Both the position numbers and the translations under genes were made by a program. DNA of 52,558 bases from Clostridiales bacterium. GTDB lineage: Bacteria; Bacillota; Clostridia; Oscillospirales; Oscillospiraceae. This document shows, in pieces, positions 25,104 to 34,131 of the stretch (its first letter is position 1; each line of letters begins with the position of its first letter). The notes beneath the pieces were generated by a model, which had not been told where the DNA came from, searched no databases, and saw only the letters and a list, made by a program, of their open reading frames with translations. The stretch lies in the NCBI GenBank assembly GCA_021202775.1, contig JAJQCJ010000096.1, positions 1 through 52,558 on the forward strand, read 5' to 3'.

Positions 25104-25508
25104 GTGGCTAGGCGCCCCTGCGGGGCGGAGCTGTTAGCTATTAGCTGTTAGTGGGGGCGGCTGTAAACCTCTCCGCCTCCTGCAGAGGCACCTCCCCTTT
25201 CAGGGGAGGCAAGGGAGCTGCGGAAATCACCACGTCTTTGGCTCCCCTGAAGGGTTAGGGAGCGAAGCGGAAATGCCGCTTGACGGCGGGGCTGTCAGCG
25301 AAGCTGACTGAGGGGTGGAAGGCTGGATAATCCTTTCCATCGGACGATGTCTAAGGCGGAAAAAGTGGCCGGGCGCACAATGTGCGCCCCTACTGGAGCG
25401 TGAAAGCTAAATCTTCATTTTTCTGTAGGGGCGGCCCCTGGCCGCCCCTACTAACAGCTAACAGCTCACGCCCCCGCAGGGGCGTCCAGCCACTAGCCAC
25501 TAACAGCG
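25104..25508. repeat. Nested repeat element bounded by inverted repeats
   Basis: The outer ends are inverted copies. The left (25104-25152) reads AGTGGCTAGGCGCCCCTGCG then AGCTGTTAGC; the right (25449-25508) reads CTAACAGCTAACAGCTCACG then CGCCCCTGCGG-like sequence and CCACTAGCCACTAACAGC. Inside lie a modular CTCCCCTTTCAGGGGAG/GAGGGGTG copy (25190-25318), a CGGGCGCACAATGTGCGCCC palindrome (25370-25393) and a GTAGGGGCGGCCCC palindrome (25425-25451). No gene was seen; it fills the gap upstream of the acylation operon. Confidence 0.65.
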
Positions 25509-25526
25509 CGTAAAACCCTCAAAGGA

Positions 25527-25550
25527 GGCAGCCCCGTTTCCGGGACTGCC
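25527..25550 (-). terminator. Terminator after the GH3/small membrane protein operon
   Basis: On the minus strand GGCAGTCCCG, a GAAA loop and CGGGGCTGCC (10 bp, one G-T), followed by TCCTTTGAGGGTTTT. It begins 18 bp after the stop of the 140-aa gene. Confidence 0.7.
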
Positions 25551-25567
25551 CCCTGCGGGAAGCCGGT

Positions 25568-25990
25568 TTACTCTTTGGTGATGTCGAAGAAGGAGGCCAC
25601 CATGCTGAACACGGTTGCCACCAGGCACAGGGCGATGCCCACGATGGCGCCGGTCATGTCCGCCTGGTTGGAGGCGTTGCTCTCAAAGGTCATGATGGAG
25701 GCGATGCCCGCCACCCGGACGCTGAGGAAGGTGATTGTGGCCACCATCATCAGGGCGGAGGAGGCCACAGGCAGGATGTCCGCCCAGACGGGCTGGCCCT
25801 TCAGCCCCGCCGCCAGGTAGACCACCTGGCACACGACGGCGGCGGCGGCGCAGCCTGCCACCACGGGGCTGACCCCCAGGCTGGCGAAGTAGGACGTGCC
25901 GGTGTTGACCATGTAGGCGATGAGGCCCGCAATGGACAGAATGGCGGAAAGGCCGGTCAGGAACAGGCCGGAAGAAACTTTTCTACTCAC
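25568..25990 (-). CDS. Four-helix small membrane protein coupled to GH3
   Basis: 140 aa with four hydrophobic helices (about residues 8-28, 40-60, 72-92 and 112-134) and short polar ends; the loop FESNASNQADMTG lies before helix 4. No family recognised. The GTG start (25988-25990) has a perfect GGAGGTATTCCT site embedded right after the GH3 stop, 12 bp away, so the two genes are one transcript. It may help anchor, assemble or serve the extracellular GH3, but that is only context. A terminator follows. Confidence 0.78.
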   Translation of the reverse strand: MSRKVSSGLFLTGLSAILSIAGLIAYMVNTGTSYFASLGVSPVVAGCAAAAVVCQVVYLAAGLKGQPVWADILPVASSALMMVATITFLSVRVAGIASIMTFESNASNQADMTGAIVGIALCLVATVFSMVASFFDITKE

Positions 25991-26002
25991 AGGAATACCT
26001 CC

Positions 26003-29000
26003 TTACGCATTCTTTTTCCGGAGGGCCAGGACGTACTTCAGGATGCACAGCGCCGTCAGCACGCCGAAGCCGATTTGCAGGCAGGTGATCAGGTTGTCAT
26101 ACCAGGTGCGGACGCTGACCACCCGGGAGGTGGAGGAGTAGCCGTCCATGGCGTTGGAGTTGGCGATGGCGTAGGCCTGCCAGGTCATGGCCTGCTTCAG
26201 GGCGGTGAGCAGGGTTTCGTCCTCGCTGACGTTCTCCACCGTCCAGTAGTCCCACATGGCGGAGACAGCGGCCATGGTGCTCTCACCGGTGTTGCAGCTC
26301 ATGGTGACACCGTTGATGACGGCCTCTTTCAGCACGGAGTAGTTGGCGGTCTGGATGAAGTCCTCACTCATCAGGCCCAGGAAGCCCCACTCCTCCCGGA
26401 GGATGCCGATCAGCAGGCCGGTGTGGGAGTTGTCAGTGTAGCAGCCGATGCGGTTGTAGGCGGTCATCATGGCCAGGCAGCCTGCGTCCTCCACAGCGGA
26501 CTGGAAGCAACGCAGCTCGTTCTCACGGGCGGCCTGCTCGGTGGCGAACACGGCCATGCCGGAGCGGTTGATCTCAGTGTCGTTATAGGCAAAGTGCTTG
26601 GGGGCGGCCAGACAGCCGTACTCCATGGCGCCGGTGACGGTGGCGGCAGCCTGGAAGGCGGTGAGGACGGAGTCCTCAGAGTAATACTCGTGGTTCCGGG
26701 CGTTGTAAGGGGAGCGGTGGATGTTGGCGCCCACGCCCCACCAGATGGTCAGGTTAGACCACAGGGAGTAGTTGCCCATGACCTCGCCGTAGGCCTGGGC
26801 CAGCTCCTTGCTGAAGGTCTGGCCGATGACGGTCTCGTTGGCCATGACACCGGCCTTATAGTTGTAGTTGGGGTCGTCCTCGGAGACGGTGTAGGGGTCG
26901 CCGGAGCCTTCCGCGGAGGCATAGCTGCCCAGGGTGTAGGAATAGATGCCGTTGGGGCCGTCGTTCTGGATGACCTCAGGGGAGGCGATGGCGTCGATGG
27001 ACTTGGTGCTGGTGCCGCCGAAGCCGGTGCGGATCATGCAGTCCTCCAGGGTGATCTGGTTCATCAGCAGGGTCCAGCTCTCGTCGGTGATGTCGGTGAC
27101 GCCCTTCAAATCCGCCAGGGTCAGGCCGTTGTCCTCCCCGAAGATGACGGAGGAGGCGTCGCCGTTGGCGGTGATCTCGTAGTTGTCATTGTCCATGACA
27201 TCCAGCATCTCGTCGGTGGCGGTCAGGTTCTCATAGGTGATGGGGAAGGTGCCCTCCCAGTCGCTGCGGCTGAGATAGGTGACGGTGCCCTCCATCCAAT
27301 AGTTCAGGTCCATGTCCTCCAGCTGGTTCTCCACGGCGGTGCCGTTCTTGGTGTAGGCGAAGGTGGTGTTGTCCAGCTCGTCCAGCTCCCAGGTGGCCAC
27401 CAGGCTGGTGTCGCCGTCCTCGGTCATGCCGTCGGCCACGGTGCAGCCCTGGGCGGCCAGGACGTTGTTGGCGGCCTCATGGGCGCCGTTGCCCAGGGTG
27501 AAGTAGTAGGTGCCCGCATCCAGGATGTAGCAGCCGGTGGTGCCTGCGGCGTTTTCAGAGGTGGAGTCCCAGGAGACCATGTCCTGCATATCGGCGGTGA
27601 TGGTCACGGTCTCGCTCTCGCCGGCACCCAGCTCGGCGGTCTTTTCATAGTCCAGCAGCTGCACGCCGGCCTTCTCCACGCCGTTTTCGATGTCGTAATC
27701 GGTGTAGGGGACGGAGACGTAGAGCTGAACCACATCCTTGCCGGCCACGTCGCCGGTGTTGGTGACGGTGACGGTGGCGGTGACGGTCTGGTTCTCCAGG
27801 TCAACCTCCAGGCTGTCCAGGGTCTGCTCGAAGGTGGTGTAGCTCAGGCCGTAGCCGAAGGAGTAGGTGACCTCGTTGTCATAGCTCCACGCCACGCCGT
27901 CGGTGCTGCCGACAGCGGCGGAGGCGTTGCCCTGACCCAGGACGGAGTCCATATAACGGGTCTCATAGTACTTGTAGCCAATGTAGATGCCCTCGGCCTC
28001 CACCTGGGCGGAGTTGATGGAGTAATCAGAGTTGGCATTGGTCCAGGTGTAGTTGCCGAAGTTCTGTGCGGAGGGGGCGTTGGCGTTCACCACCGCATAG
28101 GTGTCGGCCAGGTGGCCGGAGGGGTTGGCGTCGCCGGAGAGAATGTCCGCCACGCCGTAGAAGCCGTAGCCGCCGGGGAGGCCGATCTGCAGGATGGCGT
28201 CCACGCCGTCATTCTCGGCGATCTCCTCGATCTCCATGGCGCTGGCGTTGTTCAGCAGGACGATGACCTTGCCGCCGTTGGTCTCCTTGGCTGCCACAGC
28301 TGCGGCGATCAGGTCCCGCTCGTCATCGCTGAGGCCCAGGGGGTCGGTCTGGTTCAGATTCTGGGAGGAGTCCACGCCGTCCTCACCGGGGAGATAGGTG
28401 CCGTTCTCACTGGCGGAACGGGCGATGGTGATGATCATCACGTTATAATCGTCCATGCTGCTCTGCCAGTCGGCGTCCGCGGCGGCCATGGCCTCCTGGG
28501 ACGGCTCCTTGCTGGTGAATACGCCGCCGGTGGAGGGGGTGGTGATGTGGGTGTAGGTGATGGTGCTGCCCCAGCTCTCCACCTCGGTGACGAAGGTGGA
28601 TTCCAGAGAGGTGTACAGGGCCTGAAGGTCGCTGTTGATGGTGAAGCCCTTGGCGGCCAGGGCCTCTACGAAGTCCACGGTGTCGGCATCGGTGTCCTCA
28701 TTCTCGGTGAGGCTGGAGCCCATGTCGCCGCCCATGACGGGATAGTAGCTGGAGAAGCCCAGCAGGGAGATCTTCTGTGTCTCCTCCGCAGTGAGGGGCA
28801 GGGCGTTGTTCTCGTTTTTCAGCAGGACGGTGCCCTCCTCGCTCATCTGCTCGCCCAGGTCGGCGATGGCCTGTACCAGCTCGGTGGTGGAGGAGTAGTC
28901 GGAGACGTAGCTGTACAGTTCGGACGAATCCTCATCGTCGGAGACAACCTTGGTGCTGCTGGTGCCCAGCAGACTGTCGATGTTGGTGCGGTAGCTCTCC

Positions 29001-29103
29001 ACGATGGGGGAGGCCGCCACGGACAGGGCCAGCAGAGATGCCGTGACCGAGGTCAGGCCGCGCAGAGGCGCTGGCTGGAGCGGGATGTTTTCTCTTTTTT
29101 CAT
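26003..29103 (-). CDS. Membrane-anchored permuted GH3 glycosidase (N-terminal frameshift)
   Basis: About 1,030 aa. Like the GH3 at 1.1-4.1 kb, the sandwich domain comes first (EEGTVLLKNENNALPLT), then a fibronectin-III-like part (VTVTNTGDVAGKDVVQLYV), then the TIM barrel with NIHRSPYNARNHEYYSED, PKHFAYNDTE and the nucleophile loop LMSEDFIQ. A C-terminal membrane helix ends in ALRKKNA; an N-terminal hydrophobic stretch (LTSVTASLLALSVAASPIV) completes the anchor. The main frame has no ATG at its head, only a GTG at 29020 without a ribosome site. A strong GGAGGTAAAAC ATG at 29103 reads MKKEKTSRSSQRL and then hits a stop at 29053. One extra A in the A6 run at 29095-29100 joins it as MKKRENIPLQPAPLRGLTSV. 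Operon partner: the 140-aa membrane protein. Confidence 0.88.
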
Positions 29104-29242
29104 GTTTTACCTCCTATGTTTGTTTGATTATCCACACGCCCGGCAGATTCCGCAACCGCCTGCGGAGCCCGCCGGACAATGCTTCACAGGGTCAGGAAAC
29201 GGCGGTTCAGGTGGCGTCCGCCGTAGGAAGCGCTCACAACAT

Positions 29243-29271
29243 ATTGTATTTAATTGCAACAATTTATACAA
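29243..29271 (-). promoter_or_regulatory. Promoter of the second permuted GH3 operon
   Basis: TTGTAT (29271-29266), a 17-bp gap and TACAAT (29248-29243) on the minus strand. The two hexamers are themselves inverted (TTGTAT/ATACAA), so a dimeric regulator could sit across the promoter. The leader to the ATG is about 130 nt. A hairpin at about 29303-29337 (CCCACCG/CGGTGG core) may end the upstream symporter transcript. Confidence 0.55.
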
Positions 29272-29390
29272 AATGTATTGCCGGACTCCGAAATTTCTCC
29301 GGGAAACAGCGGCCCGCCACCGAATAGCGGTGGGCGCTGCTTTCCGGATGTCGAATGGAACGAACGGTTTTCCCGCCGTTGGTGCAGCGT

Positions 29391-30836
29391 TTACTCCTGC
29401 TTCTTCCGCTCCGCGATGGCGGCCTGCTCAGCGGGCAGGTTCTTCTCCACGGTGAAGAAGAGGACCAGGAGTGCGTCCAGCGCAAAGGCGATGGTTTCCA
29501 CCCAGATATAGCTGATGCCGATGGTGACCTGAACGGCGGTGGTCTGCGCCGTGGCGGCGGCGTCATAGCCGGAGCCCAGCATGGCCATGAACACGGCGTT
29601 CATGATGGGGGTGGAGGCCACCATCAGGGAGCTGTAAATGCTCATGGTCAGGCCGTCGGTGCGGATGCCGTTCTTGAACTCGATATGGTCGATGACGTCG
29701 GCCAGCATGGCCAAAATCAGGTAGCAGGCGGGGGAGGAGCCCAGGCACTTCAGCGCCACGCCGATGGCCACCGGCACGATGTTGCCGCCGCCCATGCCGG
29801 CGATGACGCCGCCTACAACGCCCAGCACCATGCCGGCGAAGCAGAGGTTCCGCTTGCCAAACTTGTTGGCCAGGGGCACCACAAACAGGGCGGCCACCGC
29901 CATGGGAATGGCGCCCATGACGCTGAGCAGGGTCTGGGCTACGCCCCAGTCGCCGCCCAGGGGGGTGGCGTCGATGACCCACTGGCAGAAGTAGCTCATG
30001 GAGCCGTTCTTCATGGCGCCGGCCCACTGGAACACCATGTAGAACAGGATGGTGACCCACCACCACTTCTCGCTGGTGACGGCCTTCAACTGCTGGCCCA
30101 GAGGGGGCGCGGCGTTTTCCTGGGTGTTCCCGGAGGTCATGTTCTCCTCGGTGACACGCTCACGGGTGAACTTGTACTGGAGGAAGATGGTCAGGGCGGA
30201 GAAGATGGCGATAGCCAGCATCACCAGGAACCACATGGGCTGGCTGTTGCCCATGACGTTGGACACCAGGATGGGGAAGATCATGGAGCCAACGCCCATG
30301 ACGCCCAGACCGGCGATGTTGGTGAAGGAGGCCAGAGAACCGCGCTGCTGGCTGTTCCGGGTGGAGACAGGCACCAGGGTGGAATTGGCGGTGTTGTAGA
30401 TGGGATAGGCTACCGCGTAATAGAGGTTGTAGGCGATGGCGATCCACACCATCTTCGCCGTCTCATTCTGGAAGGGGACGACGAACATCAGCAGGCTGGC
30501 CACCGACAGGGTCAGGGCGGACAGCAGCACCCAGGGACGGGCCTTGCCGGCCAGGCAGCGGGTGCGCTCGATGAGCTGGCCCACGATCAGGTTGGCCGCC
30601 ACGATGAGGATGGTGGATACCAGCTGCAGGGCGGACAGGAAGCTGGTGTCCAGCAGCAGCACGTCGGTGAAGTACTTGTTCAGGAAGCTGGTGAAGATAC
30701 CGGAGGACAGCAGTGCGCCGAAGGGGCCGATCAGATAGCCCATCAGCATTTCCGGCATTTTTACGTCATCGGTCTTGATGGCAGAGGCGGCCAGAGGGGT
30801 GCTCCAGAAACCGCCTTTTTCGGTTTGTTTGCTCAT
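29391..30836 (-). CDS. GPH-family (MelB-type) symporter, second copy
   Basis: 481 aa with about 12 membrane segments. Family features: MPEMLMGYLIGPFGALLSSGIFTSFLNKYFTDVL, IVGQLIERTRCLAGKARPW (charged first loop) and LVPVSTRNSQQRGSLASFTN near the middle. It is distant from the GPH symporter at 11.7 kb. It is expected to import a glycoside or released sugar with a cation. It lies between the GH78 rhamnosidase upstream and the membrane GH3 downstream, all on the minus strand, a typical plant-glycoside use locus. Start MSKQTEK: ATG at 30834-30836 after GAAAGGAAC. A repeat separates it from the rhamnosidase, so transcription may or may not be continuous. Confidence 0.9.
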   Translation of the reverse strand: MSKQTEKGGFWSTPLAASAIKTDDVKMPEMLMGYLIGPFGALLSSGIFTSFLNKYFTDVLLLDTSFLSALQLVSTILIVAANLIVGQLIERTRCLAGKARPWVLLSALTLSVASLLMFVVPFQNETAKMVWIAIAYNLYYAVAYPIYNTANSTLVPVSTRNSQQRGSLASFTNIAGLGVMGVGSMIFPILVSNVMGNSQPMWFLVMLAIAIFSALTIFLQYKFTRERVTEENMTSGNTQENAAPPLGQQLKAVTSEKWWWVTILFYMVFQWAGAMKNGSMSYFCQWVIDATPLGGDWGVAQTLLSVMGAIPMAVAALFVVPLANKFGKRNLCFAGMVLGVVGGVIAGMGGGNIVPVAIGVALKCLGSSPACYLILAMLADVIDHIEFKNGIRTDGLTMSIYSSLMVASTPIMNAVFMAMLGSGYDAAATAQTTAVQVTIGISYIWVETIAFALDALLVLFFTVEKNLPAEQAAIAERKKQE

Positions 30837-30910
30837 GTGACACGTTCCTTTCTTTTCTGCGTGGGGTAGGTGAGACAGCCTTCGGAGAGGATGGAGGCAC
30901 CTGACGCTCC

Positions 30911-31075
30911 CACCCCTCAGTCTGGCCCTGCGGCCAGCCAGCTCCCCTTTCAGGGGCGCCATTAACGTGGTGTTTCCCACAGTTTTCTTACCTCTCCTGA
31001 AAGGGGAGGGGGACCGGCGTTAGCCGGTGGAGGGGTGGACAGTGGTAGCGCTGTCAGCGCAGCTGACTGAGGGGT
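30911..31075. repeat. Modular CACCCCTC/GAGGGGTG repeat
   Basis: Runs from CACCCCTCAGTCTGGCC through CTCCCCTTTCAGGGG and CTCCTGAAAGGGGAGG to ACCGGCGTTAGCCGGTGGAG and GGGGTG, then a second end CAGCTGACTGAGGGG. It lies between the rhamnosidase stop and the symporter start and could form a long hairpin in the transcript. Confidence 0.7.
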
Positions 31076-31085
31076 TGCCTCCCCC

Positions 31086-33638
31086 TCACATGGCGCAGGA
31101 CCGGGTATACGCCCCGCTGCCCAGGGTGCAGCTGGTGCCGTCGGGGAGGGTCAGCTGGCAGCTGGTCCCCACCGGCACCTGGACGGTGACAGTGAAGGTG
31201 CCGTCCTTCACCTCCCAGTGGGAGACGATCTCGCCATAGGGGGTGTTCACGCGGCCCTCTGCCCAGGTCAGGCCGCCGCCCACCAGGGGCTTCACCCGGA
31301 AGGACTTGTAACCGGCCTTGATGGGCTCGATGCCGGCCACCCGCTGGTACAGGAAGGCGCCCACCGCGCCGCTGGCGTAGTGGTTGTAGGAGATCATGGA
31401 GTCGGTGCCGTCGTCCCCGATGGGGCACTCGCCGTTCTCGTCCAGACCGTCCCACCGTTCCCAGATGGTGGTGGCCCCCATCTTGACCTCGTACAGCCAG
31501 GAGGGGCACTTGGTGTTCATCAGCATCTTGAAGGCGACGTCCTCCTGGCCGTTGTCCGCCAGGGCGAACAGGATGTAGGGGGTGCCGGGGAAACCGGTGC
31601 CGATGCAGTAATCGTTCTTCTCCACCAGGGCGGCCAGATTCTCGGCAGCCTTCTGCCTGGTGGCCTCATCGGGGAACATATCCAGGTAGATGGGCAGGAC
31701 GTAAGCGGTCTGGAACTCCTCCAGCAGCTTGCCGTTGCCGTCGGTGAGGATGGAGCAGTAGGCGTCCGCCGTCTTTTCGCTGAGGTCGCGGTAGTAGGCG
31801 GCGTCCTCCTTCTCGCCCAGGATCTCCGCCACCTGGGCCACAATGGCGCTGGTGTTCCGGAGGGAGGCGGTGCCAGTCCACTTGACGCGGCCCTGCCACT
31901 GGCTCATCTGGGGCACGTCCGGGGCGATCCAGTCGCCAAAGGCCAGTACGCCGGGCACATTCCAGATGTAGCGGTTCTTGCCGAAGCCGAAGCTGCACCA
32001 GAACTTGCTGGCCTTCACATACTTCTTCATGGAGGGGTACATGGTCCGCAGCAGCTCCACATCGCCCCGGGCCTGATACTCCGCCCAGGGCACCAGGACG
32101 CAGGCGTCATCCCACCAGGCCACCGCCATGTTGGGCATGGTGGCCGGGAAGCCGTAGCCCTGGGAAGGCACCGTGTTGGGGATGCCGCCGGAGGGCAGCT
32201 GCTCCGTCTTGACGTCCAGCAGCCACTTCTCCAGGAAACGGCTCATGTCGAAGTTGTAGCAGGCGGCGGGGGCGAACACGGCGATGTCGCCCGTCCAGCC
32301 CATCCGCTCGTCCCGCTGGGGGCAGTCGGTGGGGATGTCCATCAGGTTGGACTTGCTGCCCCACTCGATGTTAAGCTGGAGCCGGTTCAGCATCTCGTTG
32401 GAGCAGGAGAAGCTGCCGTTGGGGGTCAGGTCGGAATACAGGGCCAGGGCGGAGACCTCCACATCGTCCTTGCCGATGCCCTCCACGCTGACATAGCGGA
32501 AGCCCATATAGGTCATCCGGGGGCTGTAGGTCTGCTGGCCGTCCTTACAGGTATAGGTGGCGGTGGCCTTGGCGGTGCGGAGGAAGGCCACGTTCAGGGT
32601 GCCGTCAGCGTTCAAAATCTCGGCGTGCTTCACCGTCACCACCTGGCCCGCCTTGCCGTTGAGCTTCAGCTTCACCACACCGGCGAAGTTCTGGCCGAAG
32701 TCGTAGATCCGCAGGCCGCCGGGCAGCTCGTTGCAGGAGATGGGGTGGAGCTCCTCATGGGCCTTCACCGGTGCGCCGTAGTCCGCCAGCAGCTTGGGGG
32801 AGATTTTCAGGGTCTCCTTGGCGGCCTTGTTCCAAGAGATGGCGTTCACGTCCACCGTGGCGTCATAGGTCTCGCCGTCATAGATGTCCGCCATGCGGAC
32901 GGGGCCGGACTCGGTGACGTCCCAGCTGTTGTCGGTGCCGATGATGTCCTGGCTGCCGTCGGTGTAGGTGATGCGCAGTTCGCACAGCAGGGCCTGACGG
33001 TCGGCGGTGATCCGGTTCTTCCGGGTAAAGACGAAGGAGCCCACGGCCCAGCCGCCGGCCACCGTGGTCAGCAGGGTGGAGTCAGCCGCCAGCAGGTCGG
33101 TGACGTCATAGGTCTGATACTGGAGCTGGGCCTTGTAGGAGGTGAAGCCGGGGGCAAGGTACCGGTCTCCCACCTTCTGTCCGTTCAGGGTCATCTCGTA
33201 AACGCCCATGGCCGTGGCGTACAGCCGGGCAGAGGCCACCGGCTTGGACACGGAGAACTGCTTCCGGAACAGCATGGGGATGGGGGATACTTTTTTCTCG
33301 GTGAACTGATAGGTGAGGTCGCTGATCCACTGGGCCTGCCATGGCTGGCCCATCCGGCCGGTCTCAAAGGTCAGGGTGGCGGTAGCCTTCTCCCCGGCGT
33401 TGTCGGTGGCGGTGATGGTGGCGTCGTACCGGGTGAAGGGCTTCAGGGGGGCGCCCCCATAGGCCACGCCGGTCTGGGTGTCCACATTAGTCTGCCAGCC
33501 GTTCACGTCCAGTTTGGCGCTGCCCAGGGTGACCCCTGTGCGGTCGCTGTCCAGGGTGAAGGTAAAGCGGGGCTGGGCCACGTCGGTGACGCAGCCTTCG
33601 GTCAGGTTTTCTACTGCAAAGCGGGTGATTTTCAGCAT
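31086..33638 (-). CDS. Alpha-L-rhamnosidase, GH78
   Basis: 850 aa. It releases terminal alpha-L-rhamnose, for example from rutinosides, naringin-type flavonoid glycosides or pectin side chains. Order: N-terminal beta domains (residues 1-100 and 100-330, with WISDL and LYATAMGVYEMTLNGQKVGDRYLAPGFTSY), then an (alpha/alpha)6 barrel (about 350-760). Key segments are MDIPTDCPQRDERMGWTGD near residue 440, with the acidic residues used in GH78 catalysis, and WERWDG and MISYNHYASGAVGAFLYQRVAGI further on. A C-terminal beta domain closes it. No signal peptide, so it should be cytosolic. Start: ATG at 33636-33638 with GAAAGAGAGGTACG upstream. The strong promoter and 21-bp-spaced repeats point to AraC-type activation. 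Confidence 0.94.
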   Translation of the reverse strand: MLKITRFAVENLTEGCVTDVAQPRFTFTLDSDRTGVTLGSAKLDVNGWQTNVDTQTGVAYGGAPLKPFTRYDATITATDNAGEKATATLTFETGRMGQPWQAQWISDLTYQFTEKKVSPIPMLFRKQFSVSKPVASARLYATAMGVYEMTLNGQKVGDRYLAPGFTSYKAQLQYQTYDVTDLLAADSTLLTTVAGGWAVGSFVFTRKNRITADRQALLCELRITYTDGSQDIIGTDNSWDVTESGPVRMADIYDGETYDATVDVNAISWNKAAKETLKISPKLLADYGAPVKAHEELHPISCNELPGGLRIYDFGQNFAGVVKLKLNGKAGQVVTVKHAEILNADGTLNVAFLRTAKATATYTCKDGQQTYSPRMTYMGFRYVSVEGIGKDDVEVSALALYSDLTPNGSFSCSNEMLNRLQLNIEWGSKSNLMDIPTDCPQRDERMGWTGDIAVFAPAACYNFDMSRFLEKWLLDVKTEQLPSGGIPNTVPSQGYGFPATMPNMAVAWWDDACVLVPWAEYQARGDVELLRTMYPSMKKYVKASKFWCSFGFGKNRYIWNVPGVLAFGDWIAPDVPQMSQWQGRVKWTGTASLRNTSAIVAQVAEILGEKEDAAYYRDLSEKTADAYCSILTDGNGKLLEEFQTAYVLPIYLDMFPDEATRQKAAENLAALVEKNDYCIGTGFPGTPYILFALADNGQEDVAFKMLMNTKCPSWLYEVKMGATTIWERWDGLDENGECPIGDDGTDSMISYNHYASGAVGAFLYQRVAGIEPIKAGYKSFRVKPLVGGGLTWAEGRVNTPYGEIVSHWEVKDGTFTVTVQVPVGTSCQLTLPDGTSCTLGSGAYTRSCAM

Positions 33639-33752
33639 AAACGTACCTCTCTTTCCTGATTTTGATTTGGTGTGGCGGCGGCCTGCCGTCCCGGTTCCCC
33701 ACCGGGGCCGCCTGGTGCCGCCTGCAAAGCGCACTGCCGCTATCGTGCTTCC

Positions 33753-33818
33753 ATTATAACAATAGCAAAAAAGATTTTCAATCCCTTTTGCGCAAACTGT
33801 CGGTTTCTCTGCGCAAAC
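33753..33818 (-). promoter_or_regulatory. Promoter and operator-like repeats of the rhamnosidase gene
   Basis: Minus strand: TTGAAA (33781-33776), 17 bp, TATAAT (33758-33753). Directly upstream GTTTGCGCA occurs twice, at 33789-33797 and 33810-33818, exactly 21 bp apart in the same orientation. This is the geometry of AraC/RhaS-type activator sites next to the -35. No regulator gene is adjacent. The rest of the gap to 34131 shows only a small GCTGGAA/TTCCAGC hairpin at 34003-34021. Confidence 0.65.
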
Positions 33819-34131
33819 CGTTTTTCTTCCGGGCGGAAGAAAAACGCCGCCGCATCGGTCTGGGCCGGGCGGCGGGGCCGGGTGTTCCCGTGGGCAATGT
33901 CATCAGCCGAAGGGCGCTTCTTTTCTCAGGCAGGGAATGACAGGGGAAAGAAGGCGGCTCAGAAGAGGCCGCGGGCCTGGCAAAACGTTCCCAACTTTTC
34001 AGCGCTGGAAAACAGTTCCAGCATAAAAGAGCCTCCACAGGCAGACCATAACGCTGCAACCAGTTCACAGCGGCCCGAACCGGGACGGCTGTGACAACAT
34101 CGAGCGTCTCTGACGTGTGGAGGTTTGTACC

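Noticed and set aside
21640-25104. A 1,154-codon plus-strand frame opposite the MBOAT operon
   Set aside because: Composition is Gln/Gly/Pro/His-rich and it runs across four well-supported minus-strand genes. Shadow frame.
29053-29103. A 16-codon mini-gene (MKKEKTSRSSQRLCAA) upstream of GH3 as a leader peptide
   Set aside because: Its strong ribosome site and position fit the lost start of the GH3 protein better; a single added A joins the frames and gives a sensible N-terminal anchor.
26075-29455. An 1,126-codon plus-strand frame opposite the second permuted GH3
   Set aside because: Same Val/Gly/His bias, no motif, and it continues past the GH3 promoter region. Shadow frame.
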